This document shows, piece by piece, positions 33,276-43,284 of a DNA stretch of 64,000 nt. The notes beneath the pieces are model-generated. The model was not told the origin of the DNA. It saw nothing but the letters and a program-made list of their open reading frames with translations, and did no database searches. This DNA is from Shewanella schlegeliana (GTDB lineage: Bacteria > Pseudomonadota > Gammaproteobacteria > Enterobacterales > Shewanellaceae), in NCBI RefSeq assembly GCF_016765635.1, contig NZ_JAESVD010000016.1:1-64000 (forward strand), written 5' to 3'. A program made the position numbers and the translations under genes. How positions within the stretch are numbered: the first letter of the stretch is position 1; the number at the start of each line of letters is the position of its first letter.

Positions 33276-34502
33276 CTACTGGTGTACGAGGTTGCCATTC
33301 TTAACCACATCCACACACGCCCCCACGCCATAGGTGTAAGCTAATTCCGCTGGGGTGCTGATATTCCACAGACAGAAATCGGCGGTCATGCCGACCTCTA
33401 ACACACCCACATGATCATCAATGCCTAACGCCTTGGCAGCATTACGCGTCATGCCCGCTAATGCTTCTTCTGGGGTTAGGCGCAGCAGAGTACAAGCCAT
33501 GTTGAGCATCAATAGGCTTGAGCAAAGCGGTGATGAGCCGGGGTTATAGTCGCTGGCGACCACCATAGGCACCTTGTATTTACGTAATAGGTCGATTGGT
33601 GGGTGCTGGGTTTCACGTAAAAAGTAAAATGCACCAGGGAGCAAGGTTGCGCAGGTGCCGCTTTCGCTCAGGGCTTTGACGCCGTCTTCATCTAGGTATT
33701 CGATGTGATCCACCGACTTTGCCCCAAGCTTCGCTGCCATGGCGGAGCCGCCCATGTTAGATAATTGCTCGGCGTGCAGCTTGATGTCGAGTCCAGCATC
33801 GATAGCGGCGGTTAGTACTCGCTCTGTTTGCTCTAGGTTGAAGGCGATGTTCTCGCAAAACACATCCACGGCATCGGCAAGGTTTTCTGCAATAACGCGG
33901 GGTAGCATCTCGTTGATCACTAGGTCCACATAGGCATCGCTATCATTTTTATATTCAGGCGGTATCGCATGGGCGCCTAAGAAGGTGGTTTTAACGTCCA
34001 CATGGTGATGCTTACCTAGCTCGCGGGCAACCCGCAAAATTTTCAGCTCGGTTTCGATATCGAGACCGTAACCCGATTTTATCTCTACCGTGGTCACGCC
34101 CTCTTTGGCTAGCGCGTTTAGGCGCTGGCGGCCAAGCTCAAACAGCTCGGCTTCATCGGCTTCGCGGCAGGCGTTAACGGTGGAGATAATGCCGCCACCA
34201 CTGCGGGCGATCTCTTCATAACTGGCCCCCTTTAGACGCAGTTCAAACTCATTGGCACGGTTGCCTGCAAATACTAAATGAGTGTGGGCATCAATTAAGC
34301 CTGGTGTGATCCAGCCACCTTTGCCTTTGTAGATTGGTGTGGCGAAGACATCAAACTCTGGCAGTTCGCTACGTTTGCCTATCCAGGCAATTTTGCCATC
34401 TTGCACGGCCAGTGCTGCATCGGTGATTGCGCCGTAAGGCTCTGAAATATTCGGCGACATTGTAGCGATATTGATATCTATCCAGACTTGATCCCACGAC
34501 AT
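33276..34502 (-). CDS. hutI: Imidazolonepropionase
   Basis: Hydrolyses 4-imidazolone-5-propionate to N-formimino-L-glutamate, the third step of histidine degradation. The protein is 408 residues, the family length. GLIDAHTHLVFAGNRANEFELR carries the metal-binding HxH of the amidohydrolase fold, and FLGAHAIPPEY, KLHAEQLSNMGG and VASDYNPGSSP supply the other ligands. It is divergent from hutC, with a HutC-type operator between them. The other hut genes (hutU, hutH) lie beyond hutC on the plus strand. Confidence 0.96.
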   Translation of the reverse strand: MSWDQVWIDINIATMSPNISEPYGAITDAALAVQDGKIAWIGKRSELPEFDVFATPIYKGKGGWITPGLIDAHTHLVFAGNRANEFELRLKGASYEEIARSGGGIISTVNACREADEAELFELGRQRLNALAKEGVTTVEIKSGYGLDIETELKILRVARELGKHHHVDVKTTFLGAHAIPPEYKNDSDAYVDLVINEMLPRVIAENLADAVDVFCENIAFNLEQTERVLTAAIDAGLDIKLHAEQLSNMGGSAMAAKLGAKSVDHIEYLDEDGVKALSESGTCATLLPGAFYFLRETQHPPIDLLRKYKVPMVVASDYNPGSSPLCSSLLMLNMACTLLRLTPEEALAGMTRNAAKALGIDDHVGVLEVGMTADFCLWNISTPAELAYTYGVGACVDVVKNGNLVHQ

Positions 34503-34582
34503 GATGCAGTTCTCTTTTTTGGTTGTTTTTGCAGTGGTTGAATACTAGCACTAAAAATAATTTGTGAGCCAGCTTGTATTTA

Positions 34583-34596
34583 CTTGTATATACAAG
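34583..34596. promoter_or_regulatory. HutC-type operator between hutI and hutC
   Basis: A perfect 14-bp palindrome CTTGTATATACAAG, matching the TGTATATACA core known for HutC. A further AGCTTGTAT half lies 12 bases to the left at 34571, so a second weaker site may overlap. Its position between divergent hutI and hutC suits control of both. Confidence 0.85.
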
Positions 34597-34665
34597 CTAG
34601 GATTGTAGCCGAGTTTTTAAGCATGTAAATAGTTGTTCGCAAGTTTAGCTGCAGTGGGAAGGTTA

Positions 34666-35370
34666 ATGGCAACGCCAAAGTTTGAAGAGATTAAGCAATA
34701 TATTTTAGCGCAAATTGAGTCTGGTGAATGGGCTGAAGACAGTCGTGTGCCATCTGAAAATCAATTAGCCGAGTTGTTTAATTGTAGCCGCATGACGGCA
34801 CGTCGCGCCGTAACTGAGTTAACCGAATCGGGTGTGCTGGAGCGTTCACAAGGCTTAGGAACCTTCGTTGCAGGTCTTAAGAGTCAGTCTTCGATGATGG
34901 CGATCCGCAATATTGCCGATGAGATAAAAGACCGTGGCCATGGCTACAGTGTGCAACAAGTATTGCTCACAACAACTAAGGCAACGGGTGCCATTGCCAT
35001 TGCTCTGGGTCTTGAAGAGGGGAGCCAAGTGTATCAGTCAATATTGGTACATTGTGAGCAGGGCACACCGCTGCAGTTAGAGGAACGTTTCGTAAATCCT
35101 AAGCTAGTGCCTGACTATTTAGCCCAAGATTTTACCCAGCAGACGCCTCACGAGTACCTGTCGATGGTGGCGCCGCTGACAGAAGCGAAACACACCATCG
35201 AGGCCAAAATGGCCGATGTTGCTCAGTTGGCGTTATTAGATATTGCCGCCACAGAGCCCTGTTTACAGATCACCCGCCGTACTTGGTCACGCCAAGGTGT
35301 GGTGAGTTTTGCACGCTTAGTGCACCCGGGAAGTCGATTTAGATTAGGGGGTCATCTGACTTTTAGTTAA
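34666..35370 (+). CDS. hutC: Histidine utilization repressor HutC
   Basis: A 234-residue GntR/HutC-family regulator. The winged helix (about 5-75, with PSENQLAELFNCSRMTARRAVTELTESGVLERSQGLGTFV) is followed by a UTRA ligand domain (about 90-230), which senses urocanate in this group. The ATG at 34666, with GGGAAGG upstream, gives the family N-terminus; the frame is open 11 codons further. The operator in the upstream gap indicates autoregulation as well as control of hutI. hutU follows after 155 bp with no visible second operator. Confidence 0.94.
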   Translation: MATPKFEEIKQYILAQIESGEWAEDSRVPSENQLAELFNCSRMTARRAVTELTESGVLERSQGLGTFVAGLKSQSSMMAIRNIADEIKDRGHGYSVQQVLLTTTKATGAIAIALGLEEGSQVYQSILVHCEQGTPLQLEERFVNPKLVPDYLAQDFTQQTPHEYLSMVAPLTEAKHTIEAKMADVAQLALLDIAATEPCLQITRRTWSRQGVVSFARLVHPGSRFRLGGHLTFS

Positions 35371-35525
35371 CGCCTGTGGCGAGCTAGGCCATTTGTTAAC
35401 TAAATCAGTTGCTCGCTGTCAGTTGCTCACAGCTCCACAAGTAACAAGGCTCTACGAAAATAAAAAAGACAGTAAAAATAAGCTGATAAGAAAAACACAA
35501 AAACAAATTGAACGAGGTAGTACCG

Positions 35526-37190
35526 ATGGATAAGAGACACGATCCAAGCCGTCGCATTATAGCGCCGACAGGAACAAAGCTAAGTTGTAAGAGCTGGCTG
35601 ACCGAAGCACCGATGCGTATGTTGATGAATAACCTGCATCCTGATGTTGCCGAGCGTCCTGAAGACCTAGTGGTTTACGGTGGTATCGGCCGTGCAGCCC
35701 GTGACTGGGAATGCTACGACAAAATCGTTGAAGTATTGCAACGCCTTGAAGATGACGAAACGCTATTAGTGCAGTCGGGTAAGCCGGTTGGCGTATTTAA
35801 AACTCACAACAATGCTCCACGCGTCATCATCGCTAACTCAAACCTAGTGCCACATTGGGCTAACTGGGAACACTTTAACGAGTTAGATAAGAAAGGCTTG
35901 GCCATGTACGGCCAGATGACGGCTGGTTCTTGGATCTACATCGGCTCGCAAGGTATCGTTCAAGGTACTTACGAGACTTTCGTTGCTATGGCTAAAAAGC
36001 ACTTCAATGGTTCATCTGCAGGTAAGTGGATCTTGACTGGCGGCTTAGGTGGCATGGGCGGCGCGCAGCCTCTTGCTGGCACCATGGCGGGTTATTCTGT
36101 GCTGACGTGTGAAGTGGACGAGACCCGTATCGATTTCCGTCTCCGTACTCGTTATGTCGACAAGAAAGCCACAAGCTTAGATGAAGCCTTAGCGATGATC
36201 GATGAAGCCAACAACAGCGGTAAGCCTGTATCGGTTGGTCTACTTGCTAACGCTGCCGATGTATTTGCCGAGCTAGTCGAGCGTGGTATTACCCCTGATG
36301 TGGTGACCGACCAAACCTCTGCTCATGATCCGTTAAACGGCTACCTGCCACAGGGCTGGACACTAGAATATGCTGCCGAGATGCGTAAAAAAGACGAGGC
36401 GGCAGTCGTTAAGGCGGCTAAGCAGTCGATGGCTGTACAAGTTAAGGCGATGCTAGCACTGCAAGCTGCAGGCGCGGCAACGACCGATTACGGTAATAAT
36501 ATCCGTCAGATGGCATTCGAAGAGGGGGTTGAAAACGCATTCGACTTCCCAGGTTTCGTGCCAGCCTATGTACGCCCGCTATTCTGTGAGGGTATTGGTC
36601 CATTCCGCTGGGCTGCGCTTTCAGGCGACCCAGAAGACATCTACAAGACAGATGCCAAAGTAAAAGAGCTTATTCCTGATAACCCACATCTGCACAACTG
36701 GCTGGATATGGCGCGTGAGCGTATCGCCTTCCAAGGTCTGCCATCACGCATCTGTTGGGTAGGGTTAAAAGACCGTGCCCGTCTAGCATTAGCCTTTAAC
36801 GAGATGGTTAAAAATGGCGAGCTATCAGCACCAGTAGTAATTGGTCGCGACCACTTAGACTCAGGCTCTGTTGCCAGCCCTAACCGCGAAACTGAATCTA
36901 TGCTCGACGGCTCTGACGCGGTATCGGATTGGCCGCTGATGAATGCACTATTGAATACCGCAAGTGGCGCAACTTGGGTGTCGCTACACCACGGTGGTGG
37001 TGTGGGTATGGGCTTTAGCCAACACTCAGGTGTGGTGATTGTGGCCGATGGCACCGATGACGCTGCAGCGCGCTTAGGCCGCGTACTGTGGAATGACCCT
37101 GCAACAGGCGTGATGCGTCACGCTGACGCGGGCTACGATATCGCTAAAAATTGTGCAAAAGAGCAGGGTCTAGACCTGCCAATGCTATAA
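35526..37190 (+). CDS. hutU: Urocanate hydratase
   Basis: Converts urocanate to 4-imidazolone-5-propionate using tightly bound NAD+, the second step of histidine degradation. The protein is 554 residues, the usual length. LTGGLGGMGGAQPLAGTMAG is the NAD-binding glycine-rich stretch, and DQTSAHDPLNGYLPQGW and LHHGGGVGMGFSQHSGVV are family signatures, with the active-site Cys in FCEGIGPFRWAALSGD. ATG 35526 has GAGGTAG upstream; a TTG six codons earlier is less likely. It lies 40 bp upstream of hutH. Confidence 0.97.
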   Translation: MDKRHDPSRRIIAPTGTKLSCKSWLTEAPMRMLMNNLHPDVAERPEDLVVYGGIGRAARDWECYDKIVEVLQRLEDDETLLVQSGKPVGVFKTHNNAPRVIIANSNLVPHWANWEHFNELDKKGLAMYGQMTAGSWIYIGSQGIVQGTYETFVAMAKKHFNGSSAGKWILTGGLGGMGGAQPLAGTMAGYSVLTCEVDETRIDFRLRTRYVDKKATSLDEALAMIDEANNSGKPVSVGLLANAADVFAELVERGITPDVVTDQTSAHDPLNGYLPQGWTLEYAAEMRKKDEAAVVKAAKQSMAVQVKAMLALQAAGAATTDYGNNIRQMAFEEGVENAFDFPGFVPAYVRPLFCEGIGPFRWAALSGDPEDIYKTDAKVKELIPDNPHLHNWLDMARERIAFQGLPSRICWVGLKDRARLALAFNEMVKNGELSAPVVIGRDHLDSGSVASPNRETESMLDGSDAVSDWPLMNALLNTASGATWVSLHHGGGVGMGFSQHSGVVIVADGTDDAAARLGRVLWNDPATGVMRHADAGYDIAKNCAKEQGLDLPML

Positions 37191-37230
37191 GCCGCTCGTG
37201 TAGAGCAGTATAAGAATAAGAGGCATTAAC

Positions 37231-38763
37231 ATGAGTCATTTAGTATTAACTCCGGGTACCTTAACCCTAGCGCAAATCCGCGAGATCAGCCGTGGCAAGG
37301 TGACATTAGAGCTGGCCGAAAGCGCCATCGCCGATATCAACACCAGCGCAGGTTTAGTGCAGCAGGTATTGGATGAAGGCCGCACGGTTTACGGCATCAA
37401 CACGGGTTTTGGCCTACTGGCAAACACTAAGATTGCCGCCGATGATCTGCAGCTACTACAGCGCTCGATTGTACTGTCCCACGCTGCGGGTACCGGCCAA
37501 TATATGCAAGACGCCACAGTGCGCTTGATGATGGTATTGAAGATCAACTCCCTAAGCCGTGGTTTCTCGGGCATTCGTTTAGAGGTGATAAACTTCCTTA
37601 TTGCACTGGTTAACGCGGGTGTTTACCCATGTGTACCAGAGAAAGGTTCGGTAGGCGCATCGGGCGACTTAGCGCCGCTATCGCACATGTGTTTGCCACT
37701 GCTTGGCGAAGGTGAGATGAGCTACCAAGGCCAGTTGATCACCGCAGCAGAAGGCCTTGAAATTGCCGGTCTTAAGCCAATTGAGTTAGCTGCGAAAGAG
37801 GGCTTAGCCCTGCTTAACGGTACTCAGGCATCGACGGCATTGGCGTTGGAAGGTCTGTTTAACGCTGAAGATCTATTTGCGGCAAGCTCGGTAATCGGCG
37901 CCATGAGTGTTGAGGCGGCAATGGGCAGTCGTAGCCCGTTTGATCCACGCATTCACGCGGCTCGCGGCCAGAAAGGGCAAATTGATTCGGCGGCGGTGTT
38001 CCGTCATCTGCTCGGTGATGAGTCTGAGATCAGCCTAGATCACGTTAACTGTGAAAAGGTGCAGGACCCATACTCGCTACGTTGTCAGCCTCAGGTGCTA
38101 GGCGCATGTTTAACCCAAATTCGTCATGCCGCAGAAGTGCTAGGCACAGAAGCTAACGGCGTAACTGACAATCCACTGGTGTTCCAAGATACTGGCGATA
38201 TCATCTCGGGCGGTAACTTCCACGCCGAGCCTGTAGCTATGGCGGCTGATAACTTAGCGATTGCCATCGCCGAACTAGGTTCTATTGCTGAGCGTCGTAT
38301 TGCTCTGCTTATCGACTCGAACTTGTCTAAGTTACCTCCATTCTTAGTGGAAAACGGCGGCGTGAACTCAGGCTTTATGATTGCTCAGGTAACTGCGGCG
38401 GCTCTGGCGTCTGAGAACAAGACCTACGCGCACCCAGCATCGGTAGACAGCTTACCGACATCGGCAAACCAAGAAGACCATGTATCAATGGCGACCTTTG
38501 CGGCACGCCGTCTGCGTGACATGTCTGAAAACACTCGTGGTGTGTTGGCGGTTGAGCTATTAGCTGCGGCACAGGGCCTAGATTTCCGTGCGCCACTGCA
38601 GCCTAGTAAGGCTGTGGCACAGGCGAAGGGCGAGCTACGTGAGCTGGTGGCCTACTATGATAAGGACCGTTTCTTCGGCCCAGATATCGAAGCGGCAACA
38701 GACTTACTGCTAACGGCGAGTTATAACGTTTACCTACCTACAGGTATTTTGCCAAGCCTATAA
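37231..38763 (+). CDS. hutH: Histidine ammonia-lyase
   Basis: Removes ammonia from L-histidine to give urocanate, the first step of the pathway. The protein is 510 residues. GSVGASGDLAPLSHM carries the Ala-Ser-Gly triad (143-145) that cyclises to the MIO prosthetic group, and YGINTGFGLLAN holds the catalytic Tyr. The start follows AAGAGGCATTAAC. It is co-transcribed with hutU and ends at a strong terminator. Confidence 0.97.
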   Translation: MSHLVLTPGTLTLAQIREISRGKVTLELAESAIADINTSAGLVQQVLDEGRTVYGINTGFGLLANTKIAADDLQLLQRSIVLSHAAGTGQYMQDATVRLMMVLKINSLSRGFSGIRLEVINFLIALVNAGVYPCVPEKGSVGASGDLAPLSHMCLPLLGEGEMSYQGQLITAAEGLEIAGLKPIELAAKEGLALLNGTQASTALALEGLFNAEDLFAASSVIGAMSVEAAMGSRSPFDPRIHAARGQKGQIDSAAVFRHLLGDESEISLDHVNCEKVQDPYSLRCQPQVLGACLTQIRHAAEVLGTEANGVTDNPLVFQDTGDIISGGNFHAEPVAMAADNLAIAIAELGSIAERRIALLIDSNLSKLPPFLVENGGVNSGFMIAQVTAAALASENKTYAHPASVDSLPTSANQEDHVSMATFAARRLRDMSENTRGVLAVELLAAAQGLDFRAPLQPSKAVAQAKGELRELVAYYDKDRFFGPDIEAATDLLLTASYNVYLPTGILPSL

Positions 38764-38788
38764 GTTATATGAAATTAGCTTGTTGCAT

Positions 38789-38813
38789 AAAAGGGCCTAA
38801 GGGCCCTTTTTTA
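38789..38813. terminator. Rho-independent terminator after hutH
   Basis: AAAAGGGCC, loop TAA, GGGCCCTTTTTT. It lies between convergent hutH and the DUF3157 gene. Confidence 0.9.
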
Positions 38814-38847
38814 ACGCAATCTTTTGCGGGATTGGTGCGAGATTAGA

Positions 38848-39498
38848 TTACATTCTTGAGTCCATCTCACCCATTTTTAAGCTCATTAACTGTTTAGTCC
38901 ACTGAGCCTTGTCGATACCTTCTATCCAGAATATGCGGCTATCGCGAGTCTGGCCCTTACGCAGATAGGTGTCAGGCATTCTAAATATCGCCTGCCAGAC
39001 TTTCACTGTCTCTTTGTTTATTAGCGCTCCAGAGTCGGCAAAAAGGCTGATCTCTAGCTCAATCATCACATAGTGCTCGGGACTGTTGCTGTTAAGCTCG
39101 AAAGTGAGTCCTAGGCGGCCATCCTCGTCCCACTGACTGTTAAGCAAGCTGACTTTCACGCCACCTTTAGCCGTCGATTTTAGTAGTGCCGATTGGGCGA
39201 TAGCATTGGAGGTCAGCGTTTCTGTGGTTGCAGCCGCAGGAGTCGGGGTTACCTCTACTGTGGTTGGAGCGTTACTTTCAGCTACAACCACTGCGCCGAC
39301 CGTTGCCGGTAGCGTGACAGGTACAGCAGTATCTGGTTTTGTTTGGCTCTCAAGGATCACATATTCCCAGGTGAAGTCATCGTTGAGTTTAACGGTGGCA
39401 CCATTTTCTAGAGTGACCCGTGCCACTTCTTCGGCAAGGGCTGGAACAGAAAATATCAATAACGCGATTGAGGCGTAGGTTCGCAGGGCTTTATACAT
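38848..39498 (-). CDS. DUF3157-family exported protein
   Basis: A 216-residue exported protein. The signal peptide MYKALRTYASIALLIFSVPALA precedes a short beta motif ARVTLENGATVKLNDDFTWEYV, typical of the DUF3157 family. A low-complexity Thr/Ala/Pro/Val linker (about 52-100) joins it to a C-terminal beta-rich domain (about 110-216). The function is unknown. It stands alone, convergent with hutH. Confidence 0.75.
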   Translation of the reverse strand: MYKALRTYASIALLIFSVPALAEEVARVTLENGATVKLNDDFTWEYVILESQTKPDTAVPVTLPATVGAVVVAESNAPTTVEVTPTPAAATTETLTSNAIAQSALLKSTAKGGVKVSLLNSQWDEDGRLGLTFELNSNSPEHYVMIELEISLFADSGALINKETVKVWQAIFRMPDTYLRKGQTRDSRIFWIEGIDKAQWTKQLMSLKMGEMDSRM

Positions 39499-39724
39499 GG
39501 CAATTAACCTATTTAAGTTGATTGCCCTAGCATAGACAAAGTATGGCTGGATTCATACTGGCAGGAGTAAATATGTGATCTTTCGAGTCTGGAATTTACT
39601 GACTTTACAATGGCTTTACTACCTAGGTGGCTGCTGTTCTAGTTTGACGAAATTGTAGCTCGAGCATGCTGCATCTAGCATTAGGAATACATGATGCAGC
39701 TTATAACATTTTCAACATCTAGAG

Positions 39725-40261
39725 CTACATAGAGTAACCAATGCTAAATACTGCGGATTCTGTCGCCGAGTTATAGCCAGCGCCTAGCATGAGGTGTTTA
39801 CCGATAACGTAACGTAGGCCAATCTCCGCTCCCCAAGTGGTATCTTTTTCAGTTTCCCAAACGGGCTCTGCACCGACAACATAAGGCACGATATTGGTGG
39901 TCGATGAATATTCAGTGCTGTAAGCGGTTGCACCGCCGTAGAGGCTTAGATCCGCGGTTAGGGTGTAGCTTAGACCAAAGCGCCATAGGGTGTCGCGAGT
40001 ATAAGCTTCGCCTGGTGGCTCAACATAAACGTCCTCTTTCTTGCTCTGGGCATAGCCTATGTAATAGCCCCAGTCGGCGTAGTCGCGATCATAATGCCGG
40101 GGAGCTAATGTAATGCCGTACATATCTTCTGCGGCAGGAATATAGTCTACAGTTATAGCCATCACAGGGGCGGGCTTAGTGTCGGGTTCTAGACTGAAGT
40201 CATTTGCCATGGCGCTGTGACAACTAAGTGCAATTAGGCTGGCTATCAAGTATCGAATCAT
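39725..40261 (-). CDS. Small outer-membrane beta-barrel-like protein
   Basis: A 178-residue exported protein. The signal peptide MIRYLIASLIALSCHSAMA is followed by alternating amphipathic strands with many Tyr (YADWGYYIGYAQ, LWRFGLSYTL, LSLYGGATAY), a GAEIGLRYVIGKHLMLGAGY segment and the C-terminal SIGYSM. The pattern suggests an eight-strand OmpA/OmpW-like barrel, but no family is recognised. The last residue is Met, not Phe, which is atypical for a barrel. Confidence 0.65.
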   Translation of the reverse strand: MIRYLIASLIALSCHSAMANDFSLEPDTKPAPVMAITVDYIPAAEDMYGITLAPRHYDRDYADWGYYIGYAQSKKEDVYVEPPGEAYTRDTLWRFGLSYTLTADLSLYGGATAYSTEYSSTTNIVPYVVGAEPVWETEKDTTWGAEIGLRYVIGKHLMLGAGYNSATESAVFSIGYSM

Positions 40262-40455
40262 CGTTCCCTCAATTAAATGGCTTGCAGATGGTGATAGATT
40301 GTTCTAAATCTTTGGTTTACAGTCAACCCGCAGTGCTAAAATGGCTGATACAAAAGAGGTTTGTGGTATTTATGTATAAACCTGTGGTTTGTTATGTTGT
40401 AACTGTTTTAATTCGTTGAGTGCTCCCTTGAGCGCGAAAATATTGGAGAATAGCT

Positions 40456-41709
40456 TTGGATCAGGAATTACGCGCTGCGATTGCTCAGTGGTTAACGAAT
40501 ATTGGTATCGACACTCAGCCATCTGATGGTGTTTCGATTACGATTATGCTGTTTGCATGTTTTGTGGTGGCATTTATCGGATACTTCTTCGTAAAACGTG
40601 GTGTCGTGACCACGATGAATCTGGTGATCCTGCGCTCTAAAGCTCATTGGGATGACATTTTCATGCGTCATCAAGTATTGGAGAAGATGGCCGTACTTGT
40701 CCCCGTTATTATCTTGAATATTCTGTTACCGTTAGCCTTGTATGATCACACTGTTCTTAGCAGCCTGACGGATCGACTCCTAGATGTCACTATCGTTGTT
40801 TTATTTATCCGTACTATTTACAGCGCCTTAGACGCAGCGAATGAGATTGCTGATTATAACTTAGTCAGTCGAAGGTTGCCGATCAAGAGCTTTGTACAGC
40901 TGGCTAAACTCTTCATGTTCTTTGTGGCCATCATCATCTCTATTTCAGTTTTGGCAGATCAATCACCGGTCTATTTTCTAAGTGGTTTAGGTGTTGCGAC
41001 CGGTTTAGTCATGTTGGTATTTAGAGATACTATCTTAGGCTTCGTTGCGGGTATTCAGCTGGCGGCTAATCGCATGGTGAGTCCTGGAGACTGGATCGAG
41101 ATGGACAACTTCGGCGCAAATGGTACCGTCGAAGAGGTATCGTTAACCACAGTTAAGGTGCGTAATTTCGACCAAACCCTGACCATGCTTCCTGCCTATT
41201 CTTTAACTTCTGGCTCCTTTAGAAACTGGCGAGGCATGTCAGAATCTGGTGGTCGTAGAATTAAGCGTGCGCTGCAGATCGATATTCAATCGGTCCGCTT
41301 TTTAACTGAAGATGATATGCGCAGTTTGAGTAAAATTAATCATCTTAAGGGCTATTTCTCTGCAAAATCGGCGGAGATCATTACATATAACGCCCAAGTT
41401 GAAGATGCCGATATGTATGTGAATAGCCGCCATCTCACCAACCTAGGTACCTTCAGAGCCTATGTTCAGGAGTACCTGCAGCAGCACGATAAGCTCCGTA
41501 AAGATATGACCTTAATGGTACGCCAGCTTGCGCCTACAGAGTTGGGCGTGCCGCTTGAGCTTTATATCTTCACTAACGATACTCGCTGGGAGTTCTACGA
41601 AGGGATCCAAGCCGATATCTTCGACCATCTGTTTGCCATATTGCCGGAGTTTGACCTAAGGGTATTCCAGGGCCCAACAGGAGCGGATGTGCGCAGCTTG
41701 AAGCATTAG
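40456..41709 (+). CDS. MscS-family mechanosensitive ion channel (YbdG-like)
   Basis: A 417-residue membrane protein with about five membrane segments (near 25-45, 70-95, 105-125, 145-170 and 175-200) and the MscS pore helix and beta domain (GVATGLVMLVFRDTILGFVAGIQLAANRMVSPGDWIEMDN). It lies in the longer MscM/YbdG group. The start is a TTG with GGAG 7 bases upstream; no ATG is suitably placed. It releases solutes under hypo-osmotic stress. A terminator follows directly. Confidence 0.9.
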   Translation: MDQELRAAIAQWLTNIGIDTQPSDGVSITIMLFACFVVAFIGYFFVKRGVVTTMNLVILRSKAHWDDIFMRHQVLEKMAVLVPVIILNILLPLALYDHTVLSSLTDRLLDVTIVVLFIRTIYSALDAANEIADYNLVSRRLPIKSFVQLAKLFMFFVAIIISISVLADQSPVYFLSGLGVATGLVMLVFRDTILGFVAGIQLAANRMVSPGDWIEMDNFGANGTVEEVSLTTVKVRNFDQTLTMLPAYSLTSGSFRNWRGMSESGGRRIKRALQIDIQSVRFLTEDDMRSLSKINHLKGYFSAKSAEIITYNAQVEDADMYVNSRHLTNLGTFRAYVQEYLQQHDKLRKDMTLMVRQLAPTELGVPLELYIFTNDTRWEFYEGIQADIFDHLFAILPEFDLRVFQGPTGADVRSLKH

Positions 41710-41729
41710 CACAGAGTCGGTTAGACAGC

Positions 41730-41760
41730 AAAAAGCCAGCTTAAAAGCTGGCTTTTTTTC
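41730..41760. terminator. Rho-independent terminator after the MscS gene
   Basis: AAAAAGCCAGC, loop TTAAAA, GCTGGCTTTTTTT. Confidence 0.9.
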
Positions 41761-41852
41761 AGGCTTGAATCACCTATTTCAGTAGCGGGTTATCATCAAT
41801 TAGGCTTTGCCTGCTCAGAAAGTCGTTATTTGAAATTTTTACTTATTGAAAA

Positions 41853-42479
41853 CTAGTTTTCACGGCTGACTAATATAGCCGCCAGCGCCACAAATACTCC
41901 ACCACTGGTTCTATCGAACCAATGTAGTTTATTGCTTGATTTCAATGTTGGTGCGAGCACATTGGCCATGCTGGCGTAGATCATCACGAAGCTGAAATCT
42001 ACCACTGCCCAAGTTGCAGCCAAGATAGCCAACTGCGGAGCTTGTGGTGCACTGATGTCGATAAACTGAGGGAACAGGGCGGCAAAAAAGAGCAGATCTT
42101 TGGGGTTGCTGATCCCGACGAGAAAGGCTTGTTTGAATAGCTGCTTTGGTGTGCCTTTACCTTCTGTGGTTTTTAGCTCTAGCCCTTTACCATCGCCTTT
42201 GGTGAGCAGTAACTTAATACCTAGAAACAACAGATAAGCCGCGCCACACCACTTTAATACCGTAAAGCCATACTCTGTGGCACTTAGCAGTGCGCCTAAG
42301 CCCGCGGCAGAGGCCATCATCAGCAGTAGTGCCGACGTTACACTGCCAAATGCCGTTGCTACACTACGGCTCTTACCATAGTGAATGCCGTGCCCCATAG
42401 ACAGTACAGCCATGGTGCCGGGAGAGACGGCAATCAACAAGATGGCGAGTAGATAGAGTAACCAGGTATCGAAGCTCAT
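41853..42479 (-). CDS. LysE-family amino-acid exporter
   Basis: A 208-residue inner-membrane protein with about six membrane segments. WLLYLLAILLIAVSPGTMAVLSMGHGIHYGKSRS is the LysE/RhtB signature with its conserved SPG. The ATG at 42479 gives the family N-terminus (MSFDTWL); a GTG 11 codons earlier is possible but adds a non-homologous tail. It probably exports an amino acid, as do RhtB/ArgO/LysE proteins. It is not in an obvious operon. Confidence 0.88.
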   Translation of the reverse strand: MSFDTWLLYLLAILLIAVSPGTMAVLSMGHGIHYGKSRSVATAFGSVTSALLLMMASAAGLGALLSATEYGFTVLKWCGAAYLLFLGIKLLLTKGDGKGLELKTTEGKGTPKQLFKQAFLVGISNPKDLLFFAALFPQFIDISAPQAPQLAILAATWAVVDFSFVMIYASMANVLAPTLKSSNKLHWFDRTSGGVFVALAAILVSREN

Positions 42480-42591
42480 AGATTTTATACAATTTTGAAT
42501 GTCTGGCAGCACTATAGCCGCCAGACATTATTTAGGCAATTAACTCTGAAATAAAGTCAGCAATCACCTGACATGGAAAGCTTAACCATAG

Positions 42592-43143
42592 CTACGGGAT
42601 AAAGTCAGGAATCACTTTAGGGTGACGACCCTCAATTGAACGATAAAAGTCGATGATCTCATTCATCTCCAGTCGGATGTCACCTGTGGGGAGTTTCCCT
42701 TCGGCAATCACAATAGTTTTTTTACCGAAATCGAGGCCTACGGTGATGATCGGCACCTGAGCTTTATTGGCGATATGATAAAAGCCAGTTTTCCAGCGGG
42801 ATACCGGGCTACGGGTCCCCTCTGGTGCTAGGGCTAGGCAGAAAGTCGGGTCGGCTTTAAATAGCTCGGCCACGGCATCGACAAGGTTATTACTCTTACG
42901 TCTATCGACTGGGGTTCCGCCAATGGCTTTGAAAAACCAGCCCCAAGGTGGAATGAACAGCTGATGTTTGCCTAAAAAGTTTACTTTCGCACCAAGAGCA
43001 CCACGGGCGATAACGCCAATGATGAAGTCCCAGTTACTGGTATGGGGAGCAACAATAGCAATGAATTGTTTATCTTTTGGCAGCTCGCCGGATATTTTCC
43101 AGCCGATGAGTTTTAGCAGCCCTTTCCAAAATAGTTGAAACAT
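42592..43143 (-). CDS. 1-acyl-sn-glycerol-3-phosphate acyltransferase-like protein
   Basis: A 183-residue PlsC-domain protein. VAPHTSNWDFIIGV is the HX4D-type catalytic motif (H-T-S-N-W-D), followed by GGTPVDRR and APEGTRS, the substrate-binding motifs. The domain probably acylates a glycerophospholipid or a related acceptor. ATG 43143 is preferred to TTG 43170, as GGAAGG lies upstream at good distance. Its size is near the minimum for the family. Confidence 0.88.
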   Translation of the reverse strand: MFQLFWKGLLKLIGWKISGELPKDKQFIAIVAPHTSNWDFIIGVIARGALGAKVNFLGKHQLFIPPWGWFFKAIGGTPVDRRKSNNLVDAVAELFKADPTFCLALAPEGTRSPVSRWKTGFYHIANKAQVPIITVGLDFGKKTIVIAEGKLPTGDIRLEMNEIIDFYRSIEGRHPKVIPDFIP

Positions 43144-43284
43144 ATAACGAAAACCTTCCGGCCTTTCCAATTAGTATTGATGTTTTCTGCGGCTTTAGCC
43201 AACCGTTAGCTAGGATTGGTGACAAGACGTCAGTGAGATAATTGAGTTATAGTACACCTAATAAAGCCCGATCGGAGAGTGGCA

